From the NCBI RefSeq assembly GCF_031458235.1, contig NZ_JAVDYB010000001.1:8705001-8769000 (forward strand): 64,000 bases of DNA, given 5' to 3'. Positions 52,199-59,756 of this stretch are shown here, piece by piece; position 1 is the first letter of the stretch; the number at the start of each line of letters is the position of its first letter. The stretch comes from Catenuloplanes atrovinosus (GTDB lineage: Bacteria; Actinomycetota; Actinomycetes; Mycobacteriales; Micromonosporaceae). A program made the position numbers and the translations under genes. The notes under the pieces are model-generated. The model was given only the letters and a program-made list of their open reading frames with translations, was not told the origin of the DNA and did not search any database.

Positions 52199-53389
52199 TC
52201 ACGCGTCCCAGGTGACCGGCAGGCTCTTGACGCCGTAGATGTCCGCGGTCTCCGGGCGGAGCACGACCGACTCCGCCGGCCCGGCCAGGCGCAGCGTCGG
52301 AAAGCGGCCGAGCAGCGCGGCGAACGCGACGCTCAGCTCCACCCGGGCCAGCTGCTGGCCCAGGCACTGGTGGGCGCCGTGCCCGAACGCGAGATGCGCG
52401 GCGCGCGGCCGGGCCAGGTCGAGCGCGTGCGGATCGGTGAAGCGGTCCGGGTCGCGGTTGGCCGTGTGGTACGACAGCACCACGGTGGTGCCGGCCTCGA
52501 TCGTGTGCCCGCCCAGCTCGACGTCCTCCAGCGCGGTCCGCATGAACGTCTTGGCCACGCTCAGGTAGCGCAGCAGTTCCTCCACCGCACCGTCGGTGCC
52601 CGTGGGGTCGGCGCGCAGCGCGGCAAGCTGATCCGGGTTGCTCAGCAGCGCGAACGTGCCCAGCGCCAGCACGTTCGCGGTGGTGTCGAAGCCGGCCGCG
52701 AGCAGCAGCAGCGCGATGCCCTGCAGCTCCTCGTCGGTCAGGTCGCTGCCGGTGAGGTCGCTGAGCACGTCGTCGGTCGGGTGCGCGCGCTTCGCGGCGA
52801 CCAGCTCCGCCAGGTAGCGCTGGGTGGCGGTGTAGGCCGCGATCAGCTCCTCGTCGCTCACCTCACCGCCCATGAAGGTGTCGATCTGCTCCTGGAAGCG
52901 GCCCCGGTCCTCGTACGGCACGCCCAGCAGCTCACAGATCACCATCGACGGGATCGGCCGGGCGAACGCGGGCACCAGGTCGACCGGCGGGCCCTGCCGC
53001 TCCATGGCGTCCAGGCAGCCGGCCGTGATCTCGGCGACGCGCTCGGCGAGCAGCCGCATCCGCCGTACCGTGAACCGGCCCTGGAGGTGCCGGCGGTACC
53101 GCCCGTGCTCCGGCTCGTCCATCAGCAGGAACTCGCCCGGCGGGGCCGGCGGGATGTCGAAGTCGCCCACGTTCAGCAGCTCCTTGCGCGAGCTGAACCG
53201 CGGGTCGGCCAGCACGGACCGGACCAGGTCGAACCCGGTGACCAGCCAGCCGGGGCGACCGCCCAGGTGGGTGACGCGGCTGATCGGGCCGTGCGCGCGC
53301 GCCTCCAGCAGCTCGGCCGGCGGGTCGAACGGGCAGCCCGGCGTGCGGGCGACCGGCATGGCGGCGACGTGGTGAACGGATTCCCCCAT
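52199..53389 (-). CDS. Cytochrome P450 (actinobacterial CYP105/107-like)
   Basis: A 396-residue soluble P450 monooxygenase. The I-helix oxygen-activation motif is LLLAAGFDTTAN, the K-helix ExxR is EELLRYLSVAK, and the heme loop FGHGAHQCLGQQLARVE holds the axial Cys. No membrane anchor; needs external ferredoxin and reductase, neither adjacent. The substrate may be a secondary metabolite or xenobiotic. ATG at 53389; the regulator at 53563 is divergent and the shared region carries GTTGCA repeats. Confidence 0.93.
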   Translation of the reverse strand: MGESVHHVAAMPVARTPGCPFDPPAELLEARAHGPISRVTHLGGRPGWLVTGFDLVRSVLADPRFSSRKELLNVGDFDIPPAPPGEFLLMDEPEHGRYRRHLQGRFTVRRMRLLAERVAEITAGCLDAMERQGPPVDLVPAFARPIPSMVICELLGVPYEDRGRFQEQIDTFMGGEVSDEELIAAYTATQRYLAELVAAKRAHPTDDVLSDLTGSDLTDEELQGIALLLLAAGFDTTANVLALGTFALLSNPDQLAALRADPTGTDGAVEELLRYLSVAKTFMRTALEDVELGGHTIEAGTTVVLSYHTANRDPDRFTDPHALDLARPRAAHLAFGHGAHQCLGQQLARVELSVAFAALLGRFPTLRLAGPAESVVLRPETADIYGVKSLPVTWDA

Positions 53390-53423
53390 GACAATTCCTC
53401 ATCTCGTTCGGGTGTCACCGAAA

Positions 53424-53533
53424 GCTACGTTGCACCGGGGAATCAGGTCAATTATCTGAATCGTGTATGTGCAGCTCATGGCCGATATATTGGTGCAATG
53501 GCGGGGCATTCGAATGCAACGGCGTGTTGCAAT
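53424..53533. promoter_or_regulatory. Candidate operator sites between P450 and regulator
   Basis: A perfect dyad TGCAAC-GGCGT-GTTGCA spans 53515-53531. Two related half-sites, GTTGCACC (about 53429-53436) and GGTGCAAT (about 53493-53500), lie in the same AT-rich 173-bp divergent intergenic region. The repeated GTTGCA core suggests binding by the adjacent regulator. Confidence 0.5.
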
Positions 53534-53562
53534 GAATGGTGCTGAAAGCAATACTGTTCGGC

Positions 53563-54240
53563 ATGCCAGGAGGACGGTTGACGCACCAGGATCGGCGGCG
53601 GATAGCGGCCGGGCTCGCGGGCCGGCTCACGTACGCCGAGATCGCCCGGCAGCTCGCCCGGCCGACCTCGACCATCAGCCGGGAGATCGCGCGCAACGGT
53701 GGCCCCGGCGGATACGAGCCGGAGCGGGCGCACCGTGCGACGGCGCGGCGGGCGCGGCGTGGCGGGCCGGTGTCCGCCCCCGTCTCCTCGGCCGCGACGG
53801 TCGACGCCGCGCAGGAGAAGATCATCGAGCTGGCGGTGCGGTCCGGGCTGCCGAGGACCATCGCGCGCGTCCACATGGACCTGCTGATGTCCGAGACCGG
53901 CACGCGCACCGCGGCCGAACTGTCCCGCCGGCTCGAGATCAGCCCCGCGTCCGTCTCCGCGTCCGTGAACTTCCTGATCGACACCGGGTACGTACGGCGC
54001 GAGCGCGACCCCCGCCGTCGCCGCGACCGCTACGTGGTCGACGATCAGGCCTGGTACCACGCCGTCGTGATCAGCTCCCGGCAGACGCTGGAGACCGCCC
54101 GCGCCGCCCTGGCCGCCGCGGCCACCATCGCCCCCGACGACCCGGTCGGCCGCCGCCTCTCCAAGGCCGGCACCTTCCTGGAACGCGTCATGCTCGACTC
54201 CATCGAATCCGCCGACCGCTCCCGCTCCCTACTCACCTGA
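53563..54240 (+). CDS. Regulator: IS30-type HTH fused to a MarR/GbsR-like winged helix
   Basis: A 225-residue protein with two DNA-binding modules. Residues about 6-50 (LTHQDRRRIAAGLAGRLTYAEIARQLARPTSTISREIARNGG) match the helix-turn-helix of IS30-family transposases. Residues about 75-160 match a MarR/GbsR winged helix (RTAAELSRRLEISPASVSASVNFLIDTGYVRRERDPRRRRDRYVV). The transposase catalytic domain is absent, so it is a regulator and not an IS. ATG at 53563, or TTG at 53578, which has the better AGGAGG spacing. It probably controls the divergent P450. Confidence 0.8.
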   Translation: MPGGRLTHQDRRRIAAGLAGRLTYAEIARQLARPTSTISREIARNGGPGGYEPERAHRATARRARRGGPVSAPVSSAATVDAAQEKIIELAVRSGLPRTIARVHMDLLMSETGTRTAAELSRRLEISPASVSASVNFLIDTGYVRRERDPRRRRDRYVVDDQAWYHAVVISSRQTLETARAALAAAATIAPDDPVGRRLSKAGTFLERVMLDSIESADRSRSLLT

Positions 54241-54256
54241 GCCGGACGCCTCCACC

Positions 54257-54402
54257 TCACTTTGTGAGCCGCAGGCACGTTATCCGGCGCGAATTACGTG
54301 CCTGCGGCTCACAAAGTGAGCGTGGTGATCGACTTGCGTCGGCGATATGACGATATTTCGGGCGCGGAGCGCCCGGACTGTCCTCCGTGCGGACCCGGCC
54401 TC
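54257..54402 (+). repeat. Palindromic element, copy A
   Basis: A perfect 25-bp inverted repeat (54257-54281 and 54296-54320) around a 14-nt loop; its outer end is CTCACTTTGTGAG and its inner end AGGCACGT. It is followed by a conserved tail with CGTGGTGATC, GCGTCGGCGATATG and CGATATTTCGGGCGC...GCGCCCGGA, which contains a second small hairpin. Confidence 0.8.
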
Positions 54403-54560
54403 GCCGCGGAAATCCGGTGCGCGCTATTGGGATCGGGATTCGCGCGTTGTTGGAGCCGCGGTTCGCGCGTTGCCGGGGTCGCGGTTCGCGCGTTGCCGGG
54501 GTCGCGGCTGATCGCGGCTGATCGGCGCCGGGATTTTTCGGCCGGCGGCGATTGATCGCT

Positions 54561-54700
54561 TCACTTTGTGAGGCGTAGGCACGTTATTCGGCGTGAATTA
54601 CGTGCCTGTGGCTCACAAAGTGGGCGTGGTGATCAACTGACGTCGGCGATATGGCGATATTTCGGGCGCTGAGCGCCCGGGCCGCCTTCGTGCGGAGCTG
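54561..54700 (+). repeat. Palindromic element, copy B
   Basis: Same organisation as the copy at 54257, with arms that now differ at a few positions (TCACTTTGTGAGGCGTAGG on the left, GTGGCTCACAAAGTG on the right). The tail with GGCGATATTTCGGGCGC is kept. It lies 304 bp after copy A. Confidence 0.8.
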
Positions 54701-54799
54701 GTCGCGCCGCAAGGGTCGCGATTCGCGCGTTGCCGGGGGCGCGAATGGTCGCGTGGCTGGATGGCGCTGCGGTCTTTCCGCTGGCCGCGATTGATCGCT

Positions 54800-54935
54800 T
54801 CACTTTGTGAGGCGTAGGCACGTAATTCGGCGTGGATTACGTGCCTGTGGCTCACAAAGTGGGCGTGGTGATCGACTTGCGTCGGTGATATGGCGATATT
54901 TCGGGCGCTGAGCGCCCGGACTGCCGTAGTGCGGA
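54800..54935 (+). repeat. Palindromic element, copy C
   Basis: 240 bp after copy B and sharing with it the upstream sequence GCGATTGATCGCTTCACTTT and the arm changes, so B and C are recent duplicates. The tail with GGCGATATTTCGGGCGC is again present. Confidence 0.8.
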
Positions 54936-55077
54936 ACCGGCCTTCCGCAAGCCTGTTCTTCGTGTGCTGGCCTCCGTTGCCAACCCGCATGAGGGCGGCC
55001 GTGCCGCCGCCCCGAGCGACGTTTCCAGCGACGGCACGTTACGCGCACCACGCCACTCAACCGGCGACCGCCGCGCG

Positions 55078-55495
55078 CCTCCTCGGCCACGCCGGAAATC
55101 GGTTCGGACGCCCGCGTGGTGCAGCCGGCCACGCCGGGATGAGCTCCGACGCCGCGTGCTTGCCCGGCCACGCCGGGATCGGCTCCGACGCCGCGTGCTT
55201 GCCCGGCCACGCCGGGATCGGCTCCGACGTCGCGTGCTTGCCCGGCCACGCCGGGATCGGCTCCGACGTCGCGTGCTTGCCCGGCCACGCCGAGATCGGC
55301 TCCGACGTCGCGTGCTTGCCCGGCCACGCCGGGATGGGCTCCGACGCCGCGTGTTTTGTGGCCCGCCGTGTCGGGACGGGTCCGACGCCGCGTGCTGTGG
55401 GCCGCCGTGTCGGGATCGGCCCGGACGCCGCATGGTTGGTCGGGCCGCGCCGGGATCGGTTCAAGCGCTGTGCGCTTTCCCGGCCGGGCCGGGAG
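55078..55495. repeat. 39-bp minisatellite, about 6 close and 4 diverged copies
   Basis: The unit contains GCTTGCCCGGCCACGCCGGG followed by ATCGGCTCCGACG. Copies from about 55130 to 55350 are nearly identical, alternating GCCGCGTG and GTCGCGTG endings; flanking copies are diverged and of variable length. It ends at the 3' side of the SDR/DUF2867 gene. Confidence 0.8.
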
Positions 55496-56972
55496 CGGGT
55501 CCGGGGGAGGGGAGGGCGGAGCGGGCGATGTTGCGGGCCATGCCGCCGAAGATGATGGCGTGGAAGGGGAAGACGGCGGCCCAGTAGGCGTGGCCGGCCA
55601 GGCCGTGGGGGAGGAAGACGGCGCGCTGGCGGTAGGTGGCGGTGCTGTCGGGGGCGGGGTCGGCGTACATCTCGAGCCAGGCGCGGCCGGGGAGGCGCAT
55701 CTCGGCGCGGAGGCGGAGCATGCGGCCGGGGACGATCTCCTCGACGCGCCAGAAGTCGAGGGCCTCGCCGACGTAGAGGCGGTGCGGGTCACGGCGGCCG
55801 CGGCGGAGGCCGACGCCGCCGGAGAGCGTGTCCAGCCAGCCGCGGGCGGACCAGGCGAGGGGGAACGAGTACCAGCCGTGTTCGCCGCCGATGCCCTCGA
55901 TGACGCGCCAGAGCGCGTCGGACGGGGCGTTCACGGGCTGGGAGCGTACGTCCGTGTAGACGCTGCCGCCGGACCAGACCGGGTCGGTGGGCAGCGGCTC
56001 GGCGGAGGCGTCCCGGCCGGCGGCGGACGTCCAGCGGGTCTCCACCTGTACGTCGCGGAGCTTGCGCAGCGCCAGCCGGACCGCCTCGTCGAACGGGGTC
56101 GGCTCCCACGGGGCGGTGTAGGCGGCGATGTCGTTCTCGTGCGCTACGGCCTCGTGGATGAGGCTCTCCACCAGGGGGCGGGCGATCGCGTTCGGTACCG
56201 GCGTGACCAGGCCGACCCAGTGCGAGGAGAGTGACGGGGTGAGCGCGCGGACCGGCAGGAGCACGCGGCGGCGGAGTCCGGCCACGGCCGCGTACCGCTG
56301 CATCATCTCGGCGTAGGTGAGCACGTCCGGTCCGGCGATGTCGAAGCCGCGGTTGACCTCGAGCGGCAGGGTCGCGGCCTCGATCAGGCGGCGCAGCACG
56401 TCCCGTACCGCGATGGGCTGGATCCGGTTGTTCACCCAGCGCGGCGTGACCATGACCGGCAGCCGCTCGGTCAGGTAGCGGAGCATCTCGAACGACGCGG
56501 AGCCGGAGCCGATGATCACCGGGGCGCGGAGCACGGCCGTGGGTACGCCGCTGTCCAGCAGGATCCGGCCGACCTCGGCGCGGGAGCGCAGGTGCGCGGA
56601 GTGCTCGCGGCCTTCGGGCTCGGGGCCGCCGAGGTAGACGATCCGGGTGACGCCGGCCCGGCGGGCGGCCTCGGCGAAGTTGCGGGCGCCGATCCGGTCC
56701 GCCTCCTCGAAGCCGCGCCGGCCCAGCGAGTGGATCAGGTAGTAGGCGACGTCGACGCCGTCCAGCGCGGCGGTCAGCGTGTCCGGGCGGCTGACGTCGC
56801 CCTCGGCGATCTCCACCTGGCCGGCCCACGGCACGTCGCGCAGCCGGCCGGCGTTGCGGGCGAGGCATCGCACCCGGAATCCGGCCTGGACCAGGCGCGG
56901 CGCCAGGCGCCCGCCGATGTATCCGGTGGCGCCGGTGACCAGGCAGAGCGCGTTCTCTCGCATGGAGACCAT
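55461..56972 (-). CDS. NAD(P)-binding SDR fused to DUF2867
   Basis: A 503-residue two-domain protein. Residues about 1-330 form an atypical extended SDR: CLVTGATGYIGGRLAPRLVQAG, then GVDVAYYLIHSLGRRGF and VIIGSGSASFEMLRYLTERLPVMVTPRWV. Residues about 340-490 are DUF2867 (SAM-like START/SRPBCC-type), with WYSFPLAWSARGWLD, VGEALDFWRVEEI and GLAGHAYWAAVFPFHAIIF. The fused form is common in actinobacteria and annotated as SDR with DUF2867; function unknown. Start ATG 56972 or 56963; the former has weak GGGG upstream. The last codons run up to the minisatellite. Confidence 0.85.
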   Translation of the reverse strand: MVSMRENALCLVTGATGYIGGRLAPRLVQAGFRVRCLARNAGRLRDVPWAGQVEIAEGDVSRPDTLTAALDGVDVAYYLIHSLGRRGFEEADRIGARNFAEAARRAGVTRIVYLGGPEPEGREHSAHLRSRAEVGRILLDSGVPTAVLRAPVIIGSGSASFEMLRYLTERLPVMVTPRWVNNRIQPIAVRDVLRRLIEAATLPLEVNRGFDIAGPDVLTYAEMMQRYAAVAGLRRRVLLPVRALTPSLSSHWVGLVTPVPNAIARPLVESLIHEAVAHENDIAAYTAPWEPTPFDEAVRLALRKLRDVQVETRWTSAAGRDASAEPLPTDPVWSGGSVYTDVRSQPVNAPSDALWRVIEGIGGEHGWYSFPLAWSARGWLDTLSGGVGLRRGRRDPHRLYVGEALDFWRVEEIVPGRMLRLRAEMRLPGRAWLEMYADPAPDSTATYRQRAVFLPHGLAGHAYWAAVFPFHAIIFGGMARNIARSALPSPGPAPGPAGKAHSA

Positions 56973-57029
56973 GATTGCCCCGAAAACCGACCCCAAACAG
57001 CCATAGACTCGGGTGGCCGACCTGGTGCC

Positions 57030-57107
57030 GTGAGCGAGCTTGCGAGTGAACCATCGGCTCAGCGCCGACCGCACGGATACCGCAGCCTGCAGGGGAGCGG
57101 GGCATGA
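57030..57107 (+). CDS. Possible leader ORF, copy 1 (25 aa)
   Basis: GTG at 57030 opens a 25-codon frame beginning SELASEPSAQRRPHG after the start and ending in TGA at 57105-57107. The stop overlaps the ATG of the second copy (ATGA). It has no good ribosome binding site of its own, so translation is doubtful. Confidence 0.25.
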   Translation: MSELASEPSAQRRPHGYRSLQGSGA

Positions 57108-57186
57108 GCGAGCTTGCGAGTGAACCATCGGCTCAGCGCCGACCGCACGGATACCGCAGCCTGCAGGGGAGCGGGGCATGAGCGAG
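57031..57186 (+). repeat. Exact 74-bp tandem duplication before glyA
   Basis: Bases 57031-57104 and 57105-57178 are identical over 74 bp, and the first 8 bases of a third unit are the start of glyA itself. Each unit ends with AGGGGAGCGGGGCA and the junction creates ATGAGCGAG, so the glyA ribosome binding site and start codon are duplicated. Confidence 0.95.
57104..57181 (+). CDS. Possible leader ORF, copy 2 (25 aa), coupled to glyA
   Basis: ATG at 57104, preceded by the same AGGGGAG site as glyA, opens a 25-codon frame (MSELASEPSAQ...). Its TGA at 57179-57181 overlaps the glyA ATG at 57178. Translation is plausible because signal and spacing equal those of glyA. It may be a leader peptide or simply a by-product of the duplication. 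Confidence 0.4.
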   Translation: MSELASEPSAQRRPHGYRSLQGSGA

Positions 57187-58470
57187 ACGTTTTGGGGCCC
57201 GGATTTCGATGCCCTGCACGAGACCGATCCCGAGCTCGCCGAGGTGCTGCTCACCGACCTGCACCGGTTGCGGGACGGGCTGCAGTTGATAGCCAGCGAG
57301 AATTTGACCTCGCCGGCGGTGCTCGCCGCGATGGGGTCGACGTTGAGCAACAAGTACGCGGAGGGCTATCCGGGGCACCGGTACTACGGCGGGTGCGGGC
57401 CGGCGGACCGGGCCGAGGAGCTGGCGGTGCACCGGGCGCGGGCGTTGTTCGGCGCGGATCACGTGAACGTGCAGCCGCACTCCGGCGCGTCGGCGATCAT
57501 GGCGGCCTACGCGGCGCTGGTGCAGCCGGGGGACACCGTGCTGGCGATGGATCTGCCGCTCGGCGGCCACCTGACCCACGGCAGCAAGGTCAACTTCTCC
57601 GGCAAGTGGTTCAATCCCATCGGGTACGGGCTGCGCCGCGACACCGAGCTGATCGACTATGACGAGGTGCGCGACCTGGCCCGCGCGTACCGGCCCCAGA
57701 TGATCATTTGCGGCGCCACGGCGTACCCCCGGTGCATCGACTTCCGGGTCTTCCGCGAGATCGCGGACGAGGTCGGCGCCTATCTGATGGTGGACGCCGC
57801 GCACTTCATCGGGCTGGTCGCCGGGAAGGCGATGCCGTCGCCGGTGCCGTACGCGGACGTGGTCTGCGCGACCACGCACAAGGTGCTGCGCGGCCCGCGC
57901 GGCGGCATGATCCTCTGCCGCGACGGCCTGGCCAGCCGGATCGACAAGGCGGTCTTCCCGTTCACCCAGGGCGGCCCGCTCATGCACGCGGTCGCGGCCA
58001 AGGCCGTCGCGTTCCGCGAGGCCCAGCAACCCGGATTCCAGGGGTACGCCGCGCGGGTGGTCGCCAACGCGCGGGCGCTCGCCGCCGGCCTGGCCGCCGA
58101 GGGCGCGCGGTGCGTGACCGGCGGCACCGACACGCACCTCGCGGTCGCCGACCTCTCCCCGCTCGGCGTCACCGGCCGGGACGCGGAGGAGCGCTGCGAC
58201 CTGGCCCGGATCACGCTCAACAAGAACGCGATCCCGTACGACGACCAGAAGCCCACGGTGGCGTCCGGCATCCGGGTCGGCACCGCCTGCATCACCACGC
58301 AGGGGATGGACGAGGGCACCTCACGGGAGGTCGCGGCGCTGATCGCCCGCGCCGTGCGCGCCGACCCGGGCACCGCGGCCGGGCTCGCCGCCCTGCACGA
58401 GGTGGCCGACGAGGTCACCGCGCTGGTCCGCCGGTTCCCCGCTTACGCCAGGCCGGCCGCCACGGTCTGA
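57178..58470 (+). CDS. glyA: Serine hydroxymethyltransferase
   Basis: A 430-residue PLP enzyme that interconverts serine and glycine, charging tetrahydrofolate with a one-carbon unit. The PLP lysine is in VCATTHKVLRGPRGG; also QLIASENLTSPAVLAAMGS, EGYPGHRYYGGC, NVQPHSGASAI and the folate region TLNKNAIPYDDQKP. The ATG at 57178 follows AGGGGAG, but an identical signal lies 74 nt upstream. The last 150 nt are overlapped by the convergent TerC-family frame. Confidence 0.96.
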   Translation: MSETFWGPDFDALHETDPELAEVLLTDLHRLRDGLQLIASENLTSPAVLAAMGSTLSNKYAEGYPGHRYYGGCGPADRAEELAVHRARALFGADHVNVQPHSGASAIMAAYAALVQPGDTVLAMDLPLGGHLTHGSKVNFSGKWFNPIGYGLRRDTELIDYDEVRDLARAYRPQMIICGATAYPRCIDFRVFREIADEVGAYLMVDAAHFIGLVAGKAMPSPVPYADVVCATTHKVLRGPRGGMILCRDGLASRIDKAVFPFTQGGPLMHAVAAKAVAFREAQQPGFQGYAARVVANARALAAGLAAEGARCVTGGTDTHLAVADLSPLGVTGRDAEERCDLARITLNKNAIPYDDQKPTVASGIRVGTACITTQGMDEGTSREVAALIARAVRADPGTAAGLAALHEVADEVTALVRRFPAYARPAATV

Positions 58471-59436
58471 TCGGCGCTCCACCCGGCGGCTGGTCCACAG
58501 GCTGGTCGCGGTCACCGTGGCCAGCACCAGCACGATCACGGCGAGCGAGAGCGTGGTCGGCACCTCCGGCACCCAGGACCAGCTGCCGTGCGCCCAGTGC
58601 AGGACCAGCTTCACGCCGATGAACGCGAGGATGACGCCGAGCCCGTAGTTCAGGTGCCGCAGCCGGCCCAGCGCGTCGTGCAGCACGAAGTAGAGCGCGC
58701 GCAGGCCGAGCAGCGCGAACGCGTTCGTGGCGAGCACCAGGTACGGGTCCTCGGTCACGCCGTACACGGCCGGCACGGAGTCGACCGCGAACACGATGTC
58801 GGTCATGAAGATCGCGGTCACCACCAGCGCGGCCGGGGTCAGCGCGCGCCGCCCGTCCACCCGGGTGACCAGCTTGAAGCCGTCGTAGTCCTTGGTCACC
58901 GGCAGCCAGCGGCGCAGCATCCGCACCGTGCGCATGTCGTCGACGTCGATCGTCGCCTCCGGGCCCTGGCCGGCCTCGCGCAGCACCCGGACCGCGGTCC
59001 AGACCAGCACCGCGCCGAACAGCAGGAAGACGCACGTGCCGGTGGCCAGCGCGCCGGCGCCGAGCGCGATGAAGACCGCGCGCAGCAGCAGCGCGCCGAC
59101 GATGCCGTAGAGCAGCACCCGCTGGCTGAGCGCGGGCGGCACCGCGAACGAGGCCAGCAGCAGCATGAAGACGAACAGGTTGTCGACCGACAGGGACTTC
59201 TCCACCACGAAGCCGGTCAGGAACTCGATCGCGGGCGTGCCGCCGTACACCCACCAGAGGAAGCCGAAGAAGACGAACGGCAGCGCGAGATAGAACGCGG
59301 TCCAGCGGAGCGCCTCGCCCATCGCCACCTCGTGCGGGCGGCGGGTCAGCCAGACGTCCACGGCGAGCAGGGCCAGCAGTCCGATGATGGTGGCGGCCCA
59401 GAGGCCGGGGGACGCGATCGAGTCGAGAGCGTGCAC
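58321..59436 (-). CDS. TerC/Alx-family membrane protein (Mn2+ exporter type)
   Basis: A 371-residue protein with about nine helices. TerC/Alx motifs are AIEFLTGFVVEKSLSVDNLFVF and VTAIFMTDIVFAVDSVPAVYGVTEDPYLVLATNAFALLGLRALYF, with the acidic residues that bind metal. The manganese riboswitch upstream supports Mn2+ export. GTG at 59436 with GAGGAG upstream. The conserved part ends near residue 320. About 50 further residues (SDRGGRPGVSGEPADQRG...) are encoded antisense to the glyA 3' end, a 150-bp overlap that looks like stop-codon loss. Confidence 0.88.
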   Translation of the reverse strand: MHALDSIASPGLWAATIIGLLALLAVDVWLTRRPHEVAMGEALRWTAFYLALPFVFFGFLWWVYGGTPAIEFLTGFVVEKSLSVDNLFVFMLLLASFAVPPALSQRVLLYGIVGALLLRAVFIALGAGALATGTCVFLLFGAVLVWTAVRVLREAGQGPEATIDVDDMRTVRMLRRWLPVTKDYDGFKLVTRVDGRRALTPAALVVTAIFMTDIVFAVDSVPAVYGVTEDPYLVLATNAFALLGLRALYFVLHDALGRLRHLNYGLGVILAFIGVKLVLHWAHGSWSWVPEVPTTLSLAVIVLVLATVTATSLWTSRRVERRSDRGGRPGVSGEPADQRGDLVGHLVQGGEPGRGARVGAHGAGDQRRDLP

Positions 59437-59458
59437 GGCAACTCCTCGAACGTTCACC

Positions 59459-59562
59459 GTCCGAGGTCTCCCCCACCCGATGCACGTGGGTGGCCCGCCG
59501 GGGACCCTGTCGGAGGATCCGTACTGACCGGCGTGCGCTTCTCGGGGTACTCCCCTCGCTGC
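59459..59562 (-). promoter_or_regulatory. yybP-ykoY manganese riboswitch
   Basis: On the minus strand the terC leader has the two conserved strands of the class: GAGGGGAGTA (about 59557-59548) and GGGGGAGACCTCGG (about 59474-59461). CGAGG/CCTCG form the P1 closing stem, and GTCAGTACGG and a GC-rich P2/P3 region lie between. It ends 23 nt before the start codon, with the GAGGAG ribosome binding site just after. Such riboswitches turn on export genes when Mn2+ is high. Confidence 0.85.
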
Positions 59563-59651
59563 GTCGATGGTAGCCGTTTCGACCGGCCTGAATGGTAACC
59601 AGATCGCGCGATATTGGTTACTCTCGGTGGAGAGGTCGATCGGAGGTGGCA

Positions 59652-59756
59652 ATGATGCTGCTCGACGTTCTGGTGGCCGTGTTTCTGCTGCTCTGCATGG
59701 GCATAAGCTGTGCCGCGCTCTCGTCCGGGCACGGCGTCCGCCGTCGTCACCGCTAG
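59652..59756 (+). CDS. 34-residue single-helix microprotein before the atp operon
   Basis: ATG at 59652 with GGAGGTGG upstream opens a 34-residue frame: MMLLDVLVAVFLLLCMGISC then a short basic tail (GVRRRHR). One membrane helix with the basic end inside. Its TAG is directly followed by the GTG of the AtpI-like gene, so translation may be coupled. I know no family. Confidence 0.6.
   Translation: MMLLDVLVAVFLLLCMGISCAALSSGHGVRRRHR

Larger units (their letters stand above)
54241..55460. other. 1.2-kb gene-free repeat field
   Basis: No credible gene. The first 690 bp carry three copies of the palindromic element; the rest is a 39-bp minisatellite. Long frames on both strands in the minisatellite exist only because 39 is a multiple of three. 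Confidence 0.75.

Noticed and set aside
53563-54240. IS30-family transposase
   Set aside because: Only the N-terminal HTH is present; the DDE catalytic domain and terminal inverted repeats are absent, and a MarR-like domain follows.
54257-54935. CRISPR-like or retron-like array
   Set aside because: The palindromes are spaced 240-304 bp apart with partly repeated spacers, and there is no reverse transcriptase or cas gene.
55078-55495. CRISPR array
   Set aside because: Units are contiguous 39-mers without unique spacers, and no cas genes are near. It is a minisatellite.
54800-55792. A 330-codon repeat protein (GVAGQARDVGADP-like repeats) on the minus strand
   Set aside because: The frame exists because the 39-bp unit is divisible by three; all frames are open there, and it overlaps the C-terminus of the SDR/DUF2867 gene in another frame.
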